64,000 nucleotides of DNA from Gordonia shandongensis DSM 45094 (GTDB taxonomy: Bacteria > Actinomycetota > Actinomycetes > Mycobacteriales > Mycobacteriaceae), in contig NZ_AUHE01000003.1 of assembly GCF_000423025.1 (NCBI RefSeq), positions 283,797 to 347,796 of the forward strand, in the 5' to 3' direction. Below, one piece after another: positions 29,469 to 38,391 of the stretch. The position numbers and the translations under genes were made by a program. The notes below the pieces were generated by a model that worked only from the letters and a program-made list of their open reading frames with translations, searched no databases and was not told the DNA's origin. The first letter of the stretch is position 1. Each line of letters begins with the position of its first letter.

Positions 29469-31249
29469 CGTGACCGGTCGTCCTCTCGGAACCGGCTCCA
29501 CGCCGACCAGAGTTCGGCATAGCGGCCTCCTCTCGTCAGCAGGTCGGCGTGGGAGCCCGACTCGACGAACTTCCCGTTCTCCATGACCAGAATCCGGTCG
29601 GCGCGCGCCGCTTGGCTGAGCCGATGCGCCACGACGAGGGCGGTCCGACCCCGGACGACCGCTTCCACGGCGTCTTCCAGAACGCCCGCGTCCGAGCTGT
29701 CGGCGTCGGCCGTCGCCTCGTCGAGGATCACCACCGGTGGATCGTTGAGGAGCACGCGGGCCAGCGCCGTCTGCTGCTCCTGCATCGGCGTCAACGCGTG
29801 CCCTCCGGCACCCACCACGGTCTCGGGTCCGTCCGGGAGGCGCGACACCCAGTCCCGCGCGCCCACCCGGTCCAACGCCGCCGCCACCTCGGCGTCGGTC
29901 GCGGACGGCGCCCCCATCCGCAGATCCGCGGCCACGGTGCCGGCGAAGACGTGTCCGTCCTGGGTGAGGAGCACCGGTGCCGTCTCGCCGTCGGCCTCCG
30001 CCACCGGCCGCCCCGCGATGCGAACCGTCCCCGAATCGGGGCGGTGCACGCCGGCGACCAGGGCTGCGAGGGTCGACTTGCCGGCGCCCGAGGCTCCGAC
30101 CACCGCGACGGTCTCTCCCGGCGCGATCGTCAGGTCGACGGCGTCGAGGACGCGGCGATCGGGTCCGTAGGCGAAACTCGCCTGATCGACGGTGACGCCC
30201 GGCGCGCTGCGGCCGGCGGAAGTGACCGGCACGCCGCCGCCGGCGGGGGCACCGTCCGCCGCGGACACGACACCGACGACCCGGGCCAGTGAGGCCGCCG
30301 CCGACTGGACGTCGTCCATCACGAGAAGCAGAGCGCCGATGGGACCGAAGAGCCGCAGGTAGAGAAGCATCGCGGTGGTGATGGCGCCCAGGGTCGCCGA
30401 CTGCTGCTCGATCAGCAGACATCCGAGGAGCAGGACGGCGGCCATTCCCGTGAACTCGGCGAGATTGACCCGACCGAAGAGTTGATTCTGGACGATCCGC
30501 GCCCGCATCGTCTCGCGCACGACCCGCCACGACCATCCCGCCACCAGCCGTTTGGACCGCCCCACGACCCCGTACGCGTGCACTGTCGGCAGCCCGCGGA
30601 TGGCCCCCAGCAGGTGGTGGGCGCGCGCGCCCGTCGCGGCGCGTTCGGCCGCATACACGGCCGGGGCGGTGCGCAGATACCGTTGTGCGGCGATGCCGTA
30701 AACGGGGAGAACAACGGCCACGACCAGGAGGAACCGCCAGTCGAGGGCGGCGAACCCCACGATGCTCGCCGCGACGGCGAAGCCCGATCGCGCGAGTGCC
30801 GGCACCCCTCGGGAGATGGCCTGGCTGATCGCACCGATGTCGTCGGTCGCACGTGAGACGAGGTCGCCCGACCCCGCCTGTTCGATCTGTGCTTGGGACA
30901 TGCGCAGCGCCGCTGCGACCAGTCGTTCACGCAGCCGGGCCAGGGCGGTCTCGAAAACCTGGGCGCTCGCCGCCACTCCGAGCCCCGTGAGAGCGGCCGA
31001 CCCGACGGCCGCACACGCCGCGGCTCCCCCGATCCGCAGGACCGCGGCGACTCCGGCATCGTCCCCTGCCGCATCGACCAGGGCCCCGAACGCCCACGGG
31101 ATCGCCAGTCCGAGCGCCGCACCGACGGAGAGCACGCAGAACACGGCGATGAGCGCCCATCGGCGGTCGGCGAAGAGCCCGCGCACGTAGCGGGCGGTCG
31201 TCGCCCCGTCTGCGACCGGAAGCGCGGCAGGAGCACCGGTTGTCGTCAT
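29465..31249 (-). CDS. ABC exporter half-transporter C with degenerate signature motif
   Basis: The 594-residue protein has the ABC exporter layout with Walker A GASGAGKSTLA, Walker B VVILDEATADAD and H-loop VVAHRL intact. The signature position reads ALTPMQEQQTALARVLL instead of LSGGQ. In an ABC dimer the signature acts on the ATP held by the partner, so C can bind and hydrolyse ATP but cannot complete its partner's site. Its partner D shows the opposite defects. The ATG overlaps the D stop by 4 bp and the stop overlaps the B start. Confidence 0.88.
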   Translation of the reverse strand: MTTTGAPAALPVADGATTARYVRGLFADRRWALIAVFCVLSVGAALGLAIPWAFGALVDAAGDDAGVAAVLRIGGAAACAAVGSAALTGLGVAASAQVFETALARLRERLVAAALRMSQAQIEQAGSGDLVSRATDDIGAISQAISRGVPALARSGFAVAASIVGFAALDWRFLLVVAVVLPVYGIAAQRYLRTAPAVYAAERAATGARAHHLLGAIRGLPTVHAYGVVGRSKRLVAGWSWRVVRETMRARIVQNQLFGRVNLAEFTGMAAVLLLGCLLIEQQSATLGAITTAMLLYLRLFGPIGALLLVMDDVQSAAASLARVVGVVSAADGAPAGGGVPVTSAGRSAPGVTVDQASFAYGPDRRVLDAVDLTIAPGETVAVVGASGAGKSTLAALVAGVHRPDSGTVRIAGRPVAEADGETAPVLLTQDGHVFAGTVAADLRMGAPSATDAEVAAALDRVGARDWVSRLPDGPETVVGAGGHALTPMQEQQTALARVLLNDPPVVILDEATADADSSDAGVLEDAVEAVVRGRTALVVAHRLSQAARADRILVMENGKFVESGSHADLLTRGGRYAELWSAWSRFREDDRSR

Positions 31250-33006
31250 CCGAGCACCTCGCTGTCGCTCGTCGCGCCCCGATCGGGGGTCCCGGTCGAC
31301 CGGACGACCTCGACGCGTCCGTCCGCATTCACCGCGAGCACGGTGTCCGCGGCCGCGATGAGCGTCGGGGAGCTGGTGAACACCACCGTCGCGAGCCCCG
31401 GTCGCGACGCGCCGAGACGATCCGCGATCACGGATTCGGTCACCGAGTCGACCGCGCTCGTCGGGTTGACGAGCACGAGCGTTCGCGCCGTCGACGCCAG
31501 TGCGCGGGCCAACGCGACGCGTTGACGCTGGCCTCCCGACAGCAGGCGTCCGGCCTCACCGACCTGTGTCTGCAGGCCGTGCGGAAGCGCCTCGACCACG
31601 TCGTCGCACGCCGCGGCGACGAGTGCCGGGGCCACGCGATCGGAGGCCCCGCCGAGCGCCACGTTCTCGGCGACGGTCCCTTCCAACAGTGCGCCGTCGT
31701 GCGGCGCCACTCGTACGGACGCCAACGCCGCGGACTCCGACAGGTCGTACAGGTCGACGCCGGCGGAGCCCACGGTCGCCGTCCCCGTCGGCGGAACCGT
31801 TCGCGCCAGCAGTGTCGTCGCGGCGGCCGTCGTCTCCGCATCGCACAGCACAGCGGTGACTCCGGCCGCGGGGAACTCCAGATCCACGGGGCGACCGTCG
31901 GCGCCGAGCGGTCCGGTGATCCGGACCGGGACCGCGTCGTCGTCGGGAAGGTCGCGGGTGCCGCCGTCTCTCGCGAAGGGTGCCTGAAGAACCGTGAGGA
32001 CTCGTGCGGCCGACGCGGTGCCGGCGACCCAGACCTTGCCGACGTTGGTTCCCATCGCCTGCAGGGGGGCCATCACGACCTGGGTGAGACCGACCACGGT
32101 GATGAGCTGCCCGACGGTGAGCGAGCCGTCCACCGCCTGGAGTCCGGCGAAAACCCCGATCACGACGACGAACAGTGCGGCGACGGCTTCCATCGCCGCC
32201 ACGTAGGCGCCCTCGGACCGTCGGGCCCCGATCACGGCCGCGAGTGCTCGACCACTGGCGGCTCGGTGTCGGCGGCCCGCCTCCGCCTCGGCGTGGATGC
32301 CCTTCACGACCCGCAGGCCCGTCACCAGGTCGGCCGCGGTGCCCGCGGCGTCGGCGGCTGTCCGTTGCTCGGTCTCGCTCCGACTCCGAAGCGAGCCACC
32401 CGCCTTGTCCAGGCACCACAGCATCGCGGGCGCCCCGAGGAGAACCAGGATTCCGAGCGGCCACGAGATGGCGACGAGGACGGCTCCGCAGAAGATGATC
32501 GCGGCGAGTTCACCGACCGGGTACAAGCCGAGTGCGACGGTCATCGCCAGGCGTTGGACGTCCGCCGTCGCGATGGAGAGCAACGCGCCGGGGGGTTGTC
32601 GACACCGGAACCCCCGCGGGTCGAGGATCCGGTCGGTCACCTGGGTGCGTAACCGATGCTGCACGGTGTTCATGCCGAGGTAGCCGATTCGGGAACCGAA
32701 GCGGTAGCCGATCGACAGCATCGCGAAGACGGCTGCCAGGACCACGATCCAGCGGAGCGTCGCCGACCAGTCCCCCGTCGCCACGGCGCGATCTATGGCC
32801 AGCCCCATCACGACGGGGACGAGCGCCTCCCCGATCTGGTGGGCGACTGTCAGCACCCCTGCGGGAAGGGTGCGCCGAACATCGGCGAACACGGTGCGTA
32901 GAACGAGCCGGCTCGCGGTGGTGTCCGGGTCGACGCGGATCGGGCGGTGCGGCGGTGGCCGCTCGGGCGCGTGAAAGTAGACCGGCATCCGCGGCGGTGC
33001 GATCAC
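31246..33006 (-). CDS. ABC exporter half-transporter D with degenerate ATP-binding site
   Basis: The 586-residue protein (GTG start overlapping the carrier-protein stop; ATG 32988 is an alternative) has a normal six-helix membrane domain. In its NBD the Walker A position reads VLCDAETTAAATTLL with no GxxGxGKS/T. Walker B reads LVLVNPTSAVD, so Asp and Glu are lost. The H-loop reads FTSSPTLI. The signature [15 protein letters not shown] is intact. It can therefore only complete the site of its partner C. Family assignment is certain; the transported molecule is inferred to be the siderophore or a precursor. Confidence 0.88.
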   Translation of the reverse strand: MIAPPRMPVYFHAPERPPPHRPIRVDPDTTASRLVLRTVFADVRRTLPAGVLTVAHQIGEALVPVVMGLAIDRAVATGDWSATLRWIVVLAAVFAMLSIGYRFGSRIGYLGMNTVQHRLRTQVTDRILDPRGFRCRQPPGALLSIATADVQRLAMTVALGLYPVGELAAIIFCGAVLVAISWPLGILVLLGAPAMLWCLDKAGGSLRSRSETEQRTAADAAGTAADLVTGLRVVKGIHAEAEAGRRHRAASGRALAAVIGARRSEGAYVAAMEAVAALFVVVIGVFAGLQAVDGSLTVGQLITVVGLTQVVMAPLQAMGTNVGKVWVAGTASAARVLTVLQAPFARDGGTRDLPDDDAVPVRITGPLGADGRPVDLEFPAAGVTAVLCDAETTAAATTLLARTVPPTGTATVGSAGVDLYDLSESAALASVRVAPHDGALLEGTVAENVALGGASDRVAPALVAAACDDVVEALPHGLQTQVGEAGRLLSGGQRQRVALARALASTARTLVLVNPTSAVDSVTESVIADRLGASRPGLATVVFTSSPTLIAAADTVLAVNADGRVEVVRSTGTPDRGATSDSEVLG

Positions 33007-33257
33007 GGGTGCCGGCCCGGTGCTCGGGTGAGCAGGTCGATCCAGGATCCGACGCGGGAATCCGACGAGAGCGCGACGACGTCCACGTGTTCGGCTCCGG
33101 TCGCACGCCACTTCTCGATCAGGGACATCAGCCGCACCGAGTCGAGTCCGAGGTCGGCGATGTCGTCGCCGTCGGCGATTTGCGTCGACGGGACACCCGT
33201 CATCGCTGCCAGATCCTCGACGATCGACTCGCGGGTCAGTCCGGCGTGGTCCGCCAT
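33003..33257 (-). CDS. Stand-alone aryl carrier protein
   Basis: The 84-residue protein is a carrier domain with the phosphopantetheine site LGLDSVRLMSL at Ser40 and a C-terminal helix like that of the EntB aryl carrier domain. The isochorismatase gene of this locus (55940-56563) lacks a carrier domain, so this protein should accept 2,3-dihydroxybenzoate from the AMP ligase (56560-58182) and hand it to the first NRPS C domain. ATG 33257 is preceded by AGAGGA. It is first in the exporter operon and lies 22 kb from the dihydroxybenzoate genes. No 4'-phosphopantetheinyl transferase is in the window. Confidence 0.82.
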   Translation of the reverse strand: MADHAGLTRESIVEDLAAMTGVPSTQIADGDDIADLGLDSVRLMSLIEKWRATGAEHVDVVALSSDSRVGSWIDLLTRAPGRHP

Positions 33258-33312
33258 CGTGGGTCCTCTCATTCGTCACGGTTCGGTCGGTTCACCACCG
33301 ACCGACTGTCAT

Positions 33313-33331
33313 GATGGATAGGCTATCCTTA
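33313..33331. promoter_or_regulatory. DtxR/IdeR-type iron box upstream of the carrier/exporter operon
   Basis: GATGGATAGGCTATCCTTA contains the perfect inverted repeat GGATAG-G-CTATCC and fits the IdeR consensus (TWAGGTWAGSCTWACCTWA) at about 14 of 19 positions by eye. It lies 56 bp upstream of the carrier-protein ATG. Iron-loaded DtxR/IdeR should repress the operon. Confidence 0.65.
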
Positions 33332-33358
33332 CTTACCCTCGCGAGTGCGGGCACCCCG

Positions 33359-34174
33359 TCACCCCGACGACCTCGGCCCGGTCACGACGGGGACCACCAT
33401 CGGCGTGCCCGACTCCGGGTCCGCGATGATCCGGCACCGCAACCCGAACACCTCGTCGATCAACTCCGCGGTCACGACCTCTCGCGGAGACCCCTGGGCG
33501 ACCACGGTCCCCGCTCGCATCGCGATCAGGTGATCGGCATAGCGAAAGGCCTGATTGAGGTCATGCAGCACGGCCACCACGGTGCGGCCGTGGCTACGCT
33601 GCAGATCGGCGCACAGATCGAGCAGTTCCACCTGATGCGCGATGTCCAGATAGGTCGTCGGCTCGTCGAGCAGGATCAGCGGCGTCTCCTGCGCCAGCAC
33701 CATCGCCACCCAGACGCGTTGCCGCTGCCCACCCGACAACGCGTCGACCGGCCTCGCCGCCAGGTCGGCGACCCCCGTCGCCTCCATCGCGGCCAGCACC
33801 ACCGCAGCATCGTCGGCCGACCATTGACGAAACATCGACTGCCGCGGGTAGCGTCCGCGACCGACCAGGTCGACGACCCTGATACCGTCCGGTGCCAGCG
33901 AAGTCTGCGGGAGAAGCCCGAGGCGGCGTGCGACCTGTTTGGCCGAGTAGGAGCGGATGTCCGCACCGTCCAGCACGATCTGTCCGGCGCTCGGCGCCAA
34001 CAGTCGCGCCAACGCTTTGAGCAACGTCGACTTCCCGCAGGCGTTCGGCCCCACGATCACGGTGAACTGACCGTCCGGAATGTCGACCGACAGACCCGTG
34101 CTGACCGCGGCGCCGCCGTAGCCGATGCTCACGTCATCGGCGCGAAGTCGAACCGGATCCACCGGTGTGTTCAT
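33359..34174 (-). CDS. Ferric-siderophore ABC transporter ATPase (FepC family)
   Basis: The 271-residue NBD has Walker A VGPNACGKSTLLKALA, the FepC-type LLPQ Q-loop, signature [15 protein letters not shown] and Walker B LILLDEPTTYLDIAHQ with HDLNQA (H-loop). These residues are diagnostic of iron-complex importers. ATG 34174 has GGGAGGACG upstream. It is the last gene of the uptake operon SIP-permease-permease-ATPase and powers import of the ferric siderophore. Confidence 0.95.
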   Translation of the reverse strand: MNTPVDPVRLRADDVSIGYGGAAVSTGLSVDIPDGQFTVIVGPNACGKSTLLKALARLLAPSAGQIVLDGADIRSYSAKQVARRLGLLPQTSLAPDGIRVVDLVGRGRYPRQSMFRQWSADDAAVVLAAMEATGVADLAARPVDALSGGQRQRVWVAMVLAQETPLILLDEPTTYLDIAHQVELLDLCADLQRSHGRTVVAVLHDLNQAFRYADHLIAMRAGTVVAQGSPREVVTAELIDEVFGLRCRIIADPESGTPMVVPVVTGPRSSG

Positions 34175-34224
34175 CACGTCCTCCCGTCGCTGAGATGTCC
34201 CTGCGGCCTCGCGCCCGTTCCGGC

Positions 34225-35310
34225 TCATCGCCCCGCCCTCGTACTCAACAACCAGACGAGGTACGCACCGCCCAGCGTGGAGGTGACCACACCGACCGGC
34301 AGTTCGACGGCTCCGAACGCGTGTTGCGCCGCGAAGTCTCCCGCCACGAGCAGAAGCGACCCCATGGCGGCGGCGGGCGCGAGCGATGTGCCCGGCAGGC
34401 GAGTGAGCCGTTTCGCCAGCTGCGGGGCGGCCAGCGCCACGAACGATATGGGGCCGGCCACAGCGGTGGCCGTCGCCGTCAACGCGACTCCCAGGACGAC
34501 GGCGCCCAGTCGGGTGCCCTCGACCCGGTGGCCGAGGGACTGCGCCGTGTCGTCGCCGAGTTCGAGGTACGGCAGGCGGTAGGCGATCCAAGCCGCGGGA
34601 ACCACCTGCACCGCAGCCAGGATGAGGGCCGGTGTGGCAGTCCGCCAGTCGATTCCGTTGAGCGTGCCGGCACCCCAGGTCGCGGCCACCATCGCGCTCT
34701 CGAGGTCGGCCCGCATGATGATCCACGTGTTCAACGCGGCGAGCATGGCGCTGACCCCGATGCCCACGATCACCAGACGAAACCCCTGCACACCGGACCG
34801 GAACGCCAGCAGATAGATCAGGACCGCCGTCGCGAGACCGCCCACGAGAGCCCCCGCGGACGTCGCGAACGCGCCGCCGCCCACGAGCACGATGACCACG
34901 AGAGCGCCCGTGTACGCGCCGGTGCCGAACCCGATGATGTCGGGGCTGCCGAGAACGTTCCGCGTCAACGACTGAAAGATGGCGCCGCTCATCCCGAGCA
35001 GCGCACCGAACACCAGGGCGACGACGACCCGCGGTGCGCGCCATTCGGTGACGATCTCGCGTTCCATCGCCGTCGCACCGCCACCGAGCGCTCGCAGCAC
35101 CCGCAGCGGATCCATCGGATAATCGCCGACACCGAGGGAGACGACGCCGATTCCGATCGCCACCGCCAGGAGGAGACCGGTCACGACCACCCAACGCACG
35201 CCGATCCGCGCCGACGGACGATCCGCGCCCGCCCGGATGACCAGCGTGGTGCGACCGGCGTCGACCTCGGCCCTGACGACCACCCCGCCGCCGTAGTCTG
35301 CACGGCGCAT
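34225..35310 (-). CDS. Ferric-siderophore permease, FecCD family (second subunit)
   Basis: The 361-residue protein has nine to ten membrane helices and the FecCD landmarks WRAPRVVVALVFGALLGMSG, TRNVLGSPDIIGFGTGA and VAGPISFVALAAPQLAKRL (ATPase-coupling region), ending ELPVGVVTSTLGG. The N-terminal 35 residues (MRRADYGGGVVVRAEVDAG) are cytoplasmic. The ATG overlaps the stop of the first permease by 4 bp. It forms the membrane channel with its neighbour. Confidence 0.93.
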   Translation of the reverse strand: MRRADYGGGVVVRAEVDAGRTTLVIRAGADRPSARIGVRWVVVTGLLLAVAIGIGVVSLGVGDYPMDPLRVLRALGGGATAMEREIVTEWRAPRVVVALVFGALLGMSGAIFQSLTRNVLGSPDIIGFGTGAYTGALVVIVLVGGGAFATSAGALVGGLATAVLIYLLAFRSGVQGFRLVIVGIGVSAMLAALNTWIIMRADLESAMVAATWGAGTLNGIDWRTATPALILAAVQVVPAAWIAYRLPYLELGDDTAQSLGHRVEGTRLGAVVLGVALTATATAVAGPISFVALAAPQLAKRLTRLPGTSLAPAAAMGSLLLVAGDFAAQHAFGAVELPVGVVTSTLGGAYLVWLLSTRAGR

Positions 35311-36359
35311 CACAACCCACCCGCCTTGGCCCCACGCACCAGAACGATCAGCACCGGGGCCCCGAAGAACGCGGTGAGCAGCCCCACGGGAAGTTCCCCG
35401 GGCGGTGCCGCGACGCGTCCGACGATGTCTGCGAGCAGAACCAGTGCGGCTCCACCCACGAGGCTGTACGCCATGATCCACGGCCGATCCGGCCCCACCA
35501 TCCGGCGCGCGATGTGCGGCACCATCAGACCGGCGAACGAGATCGGGCCGGCGGCCGCCGTCGCCGCTCCGCACAGCAGAGTCACAGCGACCGTGCTGAT
35601 CGCCCGGGTCCGCACCACCGACGCGCCGAGGGCGCGTGCGGTGTCGTCGCCGAGCGCGAGCGCATTCAGGGTGCGGGACACGACGAGCACGAGGACGAGC
35701 CCGAGTGCGATCCACGGCACCACCGCGGTCACGACCGCCATGTCTCGACCGGCGACGGCCCCGGCGTACCAGTACCGCATCTCATCGAAAGCGTCCGGAT
35801 CGAGCAACGTCAATCCGGTCGTCACACCCGTCAGCAATGCACTGACGGCCACCCCGGCAAGGGTGAGCCGGATCGGCGACCCGCGGCTGGGGCCGGCCGA
35901 CCCGACCGCGTACACGACGACAGCGGCGATGCCCGCGCCGGCGAATGCGAACCAGAGGTATCCGTGAAGCGATGTGATGCCCAGGAGCCCCACCGCGACG
36001 GCGACGAGGAACGCCGCTCCGCTGTTGATGCCGAGCAGACCGGGGTCGGCGAGCGGGTTCCGAGTCACCGACTGGATCAGTGCGCCACCCACGGCGAGCG
36101 CGGCCCCGACCAGCACGGCGAGGATCGTCCGCGGCACCCGGGAATCCCGAACCACGATCGCGTCACCGGCCGCATCCGTCCCGACCAGCGCCTGCCAGAC
36201 GGTCCCGAAAGGAATCGGCTTGGCCCCGACCCACAGGCTGAGCACCGCCAACCCCGCCACGGCGACGACACCGACGACGAGACCCGTCGACCGCCACATC
36301 GCCGTGCGGTCCACGGTCGCCTCGCCGCCGGTCCGGCGGACCGCGTCGATGACGCTCAA
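35310..36359 (-). CDS. Ferric-siderophore permease, FecCD family (first subunit)
   Basis: The 349-residue membrane protein shows DSRVPRTILAVLVGAALAVGG, QSVTRNPLADPGLLGINSGA in adjoining parts, and AAGPISFAGLMVPHIARRMVG, the FecCD core. It ends GELPVGLLTAFFGAPVLI. The start is TTG at 36359, whose TTGA overlaps the stop of the SIP gene; the first in-frame ATG is at 36299. Partner of the permease at 34225-35310. Confidence 0.93.
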   Translation of the reverse strand: MSVIDAVRRTGGEATVDRTAMWRSTGLVVGVVAVAGLAVLSLWVGAKPIPFGTVWQALVGTDAAGDAIVVRDSRVPRTILAVLVGAALAVGGALIQSVTRNPLADPGLLGINSGAAFLVAVAVGLLGITSLHGYLWFAFAGAGIAAVVVYAVGSAGPSRGSPIRLTLAGVAVSALLTGVTTGLTLLDPDAFDEMRYWYAGAVAGRDMAVVTAVVPWIALGLVLVLVVSRTLNALALGDDTARALGASVVRTRAISTVAVTLLCGAATAAAGPISFAGLMVPHIARRMVGPDRPWIMAYSLVGGAALVLLADIVGRVAAPPGELPVGLLTAFFGAPVLIVLVRGAKAGGL

Positions 36360-37195
36360 TCGTCCCCGGGATCGTGGTGGTCGAGGTTGACCGTCCCCCG
36401 CCGCCAGTAGCCGTCTACCTTCACCTGCTCCTTCGGCAGTCCCAGCTCCCGTCGGAGGTACCGGCGAGGGGACTTGAGGCTGTCGGCCTCACCGGCCATC
36501 CAGGCGAAGACACGCCCCTCGGGCAGATCCTGGCCGCGGATCGCGACGTCGAGGACGTCACTGTCCCCGGGTGCGGCGTCTCCCCGATGGAGGTACCGCA
36601 GCCGCAGTCCCGGGCGCTCGGGAAGCGCCACCTCGGCGTCTTCCCCGGACACCTCGGCGAACGCGAGGACCGGCTTGTCGGCCGGCAGTTCCTCGAGCCA
36701 GCGAGCGAGCGCCGGCAACGCCGTCTCATCGGCGGCGAGGAGATACCAGTCGTATCCGACCGGGTAGAAGTGCGACCCCCGTGGCCCCAGCAGGCCCAGC
36801 CGGTCGCCAGGGCCGGCCTTCTCCGCCCACGTGCCGCCGACTCCGTGCGTGTGCAGCACGAAGTCGACGGTCACCGTTCCGGCGGCCGCGTCGAATGCGC
36901 GCACCGTGTAATCGCGGTGGATGGGGCGCGGTCCGTCCTCGGGTGGCACCATGCCTCGCGGCCCCACTTCCGGCATCACGATGGAGCCGTCTCGGGCAGG
37001 GAAGAACAGCTTCACGTGCTGGTCCGGAGCCATCGCATGGAAGTGGAAGCCCGCGGGATCCTCCACTGCGAACAGGACCCGTTTCATCCTCGGCGCGATG
37101 TCCTGGACGGACACCACGTCGATCCAGCGCGGCCGGAGGTCGTGCATGACCAGGTTGATCTCGTGCTCGTGCGGACCCAGGCGAGTCTGGTTCAC
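36356..37195 (-). CDS. Siderophore-interacting protein (FAD ferric reductase)
   Basis: The 279-residue cytosolic protein is a SIP-family reductase. The FAD site RDYTVRAFD (RxYTxR) and HGVGGTWAEKAGPGDRLGLLGP lie in the first half. The NAD(P)H half has LLAADETALPALARWLEEL and AWMAGEADSLKSPRRYLRRE, and the family ending KVDGYWRRGTVN. It reduces the imported ferric siderophore to release iron. The start is GTG at 37195. It is first in the uptake operon, directly below an iron box. Confidence 0.93.
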   Translation of the reverse strand: MNQTRLGPHEHEINLVMHDLRPRWIDVVSVQDIAPRMKRVLFAVEDPAGFHFHAMAPDQHVKLFFPARDGSIVMPEVGPRGMVPPEDGPRPIHRDYTVRAFDAAAGTVTVDFVLHTHGVGGTWAEKAGPGDRLGLLGPRGSHFYPVGYDWYLLAADETALPALARWLEELPADKPVLAFAEVSGEDAEVALPERPGLRLRYLHRGDAAPGDSDVLDVAIRGQDLPEGRVFAWMAGEADSLKSPRRYLRRELGLPKEQVKVDGYWRRGTVNLDHHDPGDD

Positions 37196-37219
37196 GAGGC
37201 GCCTTTCTGTTGCATCGTT

Positions 37220-37238
37220 TTAGCCGAGCCTACCCTTA
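37220..37238. promoter_or_regulatory. DtxR/IdeR-type iron box upstream of the uptake operon
   Basis: On the minus strand TAAGGGTAGGCTCGGCTAA matches the IdeR consensus at about 15 of 19 positions by eye. It lies 25 bp upstream of the SIP start, so it likely overlaps the core promoter and represses under iron-rich conditions. Confidence 0.65.
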
Positions 37239-37244
37239 CCACAT

Positions 37245-37274
37245 GTAGGTCGACCACACGTAGGTCGACCACAC
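37245..37274. repeat. Two 15-bp direct repeats beside the iron box
   Basis: GTAGGTCGACCACAC occurs twice, end to end, 7 bp beyond the iron box. Each copy contains the palindrome GGTCGACC. It may be a second protein-binding site or one more product of the local 15-bp repeat tendency. Confidence 0.8.
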
Positions 37275-37298
37275 GGCGGGTGGACACCCGTCGCGCCG

Positions 37299-38297
37299 TC
37301 ATGAGGGCAGCCGCCCCAGACCGTCGGCGATCGACCGCAGGGTCGCCATCGCCCCGGTATAGGTTTCGGCGCCGGCGTGGGCAATCGTCAGGACGCGTCC
37401 GGCGCGCACCGCGGGCAGGTCCTTGAACGCAGCCGAGTCCAGCACCTCCCTCATGCGCGGGTATTTGAGCGATCCGTCGGCGTTGACCTGGTAGACGATC
37501 ACATCCGCGTCGGCGAGGTCCGAGATCCGTTCGAGCGAAACGATGTCGGAGAACTTCTCGTCGGTACCGCCGGGGAACGACATGCCGAGATCGTTGGCGA
37601 TGTTCGTCGTGAACGAGTCGTCGTACTCGCGCTGGAAGGAGTTCGGTTGCGTCGCGTTGAAGATGGAGAACGCCGCGAACGTCGTTCCCTCGATCTTGTC
37701 GGCGTACCGCGCCTTCACCTCGGCAGCGAGCTTCTCGTACTCCGCCTTTCCCTTGCCGAACGCTTCACCGCGGCCCGCCGCCGTCGCCGCCTTCTCCCCC
37801 ACCGTTCGCCACTGCGTCGGCGTCGTGGGACCCACGTCCACGGTCGGCGCGATCGACTGAAGACGGTCGTCGTTCAGTGCAGACTTGTACGTCTTCGCGG
37901 GAAAACCCGAGATGATCAGGTCGGGATCCAGTGCGGCGATCTGCTCGTACGAGACGTTCGCACCGCCACCGGAGTTGGTGGCCGCCGCTCCAGTCGGCAG
38001 TTTCGTCAACGAGTCGTATCGCTCGACCATCGCCGGATCGGCGAACGCTGAGACGTCATATCCGTCCGTCGCCGCCACCAGTGGCGCATCGACCTCCAGC
38101 AGCGCCGGTATCGCCCGCGACAGAGCGACGATGCGCTGCGGCTCCGCCGGGATCGTGATGGTCCCGTTGTTCGCCGCGAACTCCGTCGTCGCCCCGGCCT
38201 CCCCCGAACCGCCGTCCTCGGGCGTGCACCCGACCATCAGCGCCGTCACCGCCAGCGCCACCACGGCCGCCGCGGTTCTCGTACCTCTGAATCCCAT
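37299..38297 (-). CDS. Ferric-siderophore binding lipoprotein (FecB/FepB-like)
   Basis: The 332-residue protein has a signal peptide (RGTRTAAAVVALAVTALMV) with lipobox MVGC at the end and a class III binding-protein fold: PAEPQRIVALSRAIPALLEVD in two parts, ALDPDLIISG, and TFAAFSIFNATQPNSFQREY. It captures the ferric siderophore outside the membrane for the FecCD/FepC importer. The ATG at 38297 has AAGGGCACG upstream. It starts 94 bp after the NRPS stop with no visible iron box of its own, so it may be read from the biosynthetic transcript. Confidence 0.92.
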   Translation of the reverse strand: MGFRGTRTAAAVVALAVTALMVGCTPEDGGSGEAGATTEFAANNGTITIPAEPQRIVALSRAIPALLEVDAPLVAATDGYDVSAFADPAMVERYDSLTKLPTGAAATNSGGGANVSYEQIAALDPDLIISGFPAKTYKSALNDDRLQSIAPTVDVGPTTPTQWRTVGEKAATAAGRGEAFGKGKAEYEKLAAEVKARYADKIEGTTFAAFSIFNATQPNSFQREYDDSFTTNIANDLGMSFPGGTDEKFSDIVSLERISDLADADVIVYQVNADGSLKYPRMREVLDSAAFKDLPAVRAGRVLTIAHAGAETYTGAMATLRSIADGLGRLPS

Positions 38298-38391
38298 GCT
38301 CGTGCCCTTACCTGCTCTCACCACTGCCTTCTTTCCCTGCTGTCGTCTCACTGCTGTCGTTTATCGCTGCCGCCATCACGCGATGCGGTTG

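Noticed and set aside
29469..30536. Minus-strand extension of half-transporter B by about 350 residues.
   Set aside because: It overlaps the NBD of half-transporter C in another frame and is Arg/Gly-rich without motifs; the true start is ATG 29468.
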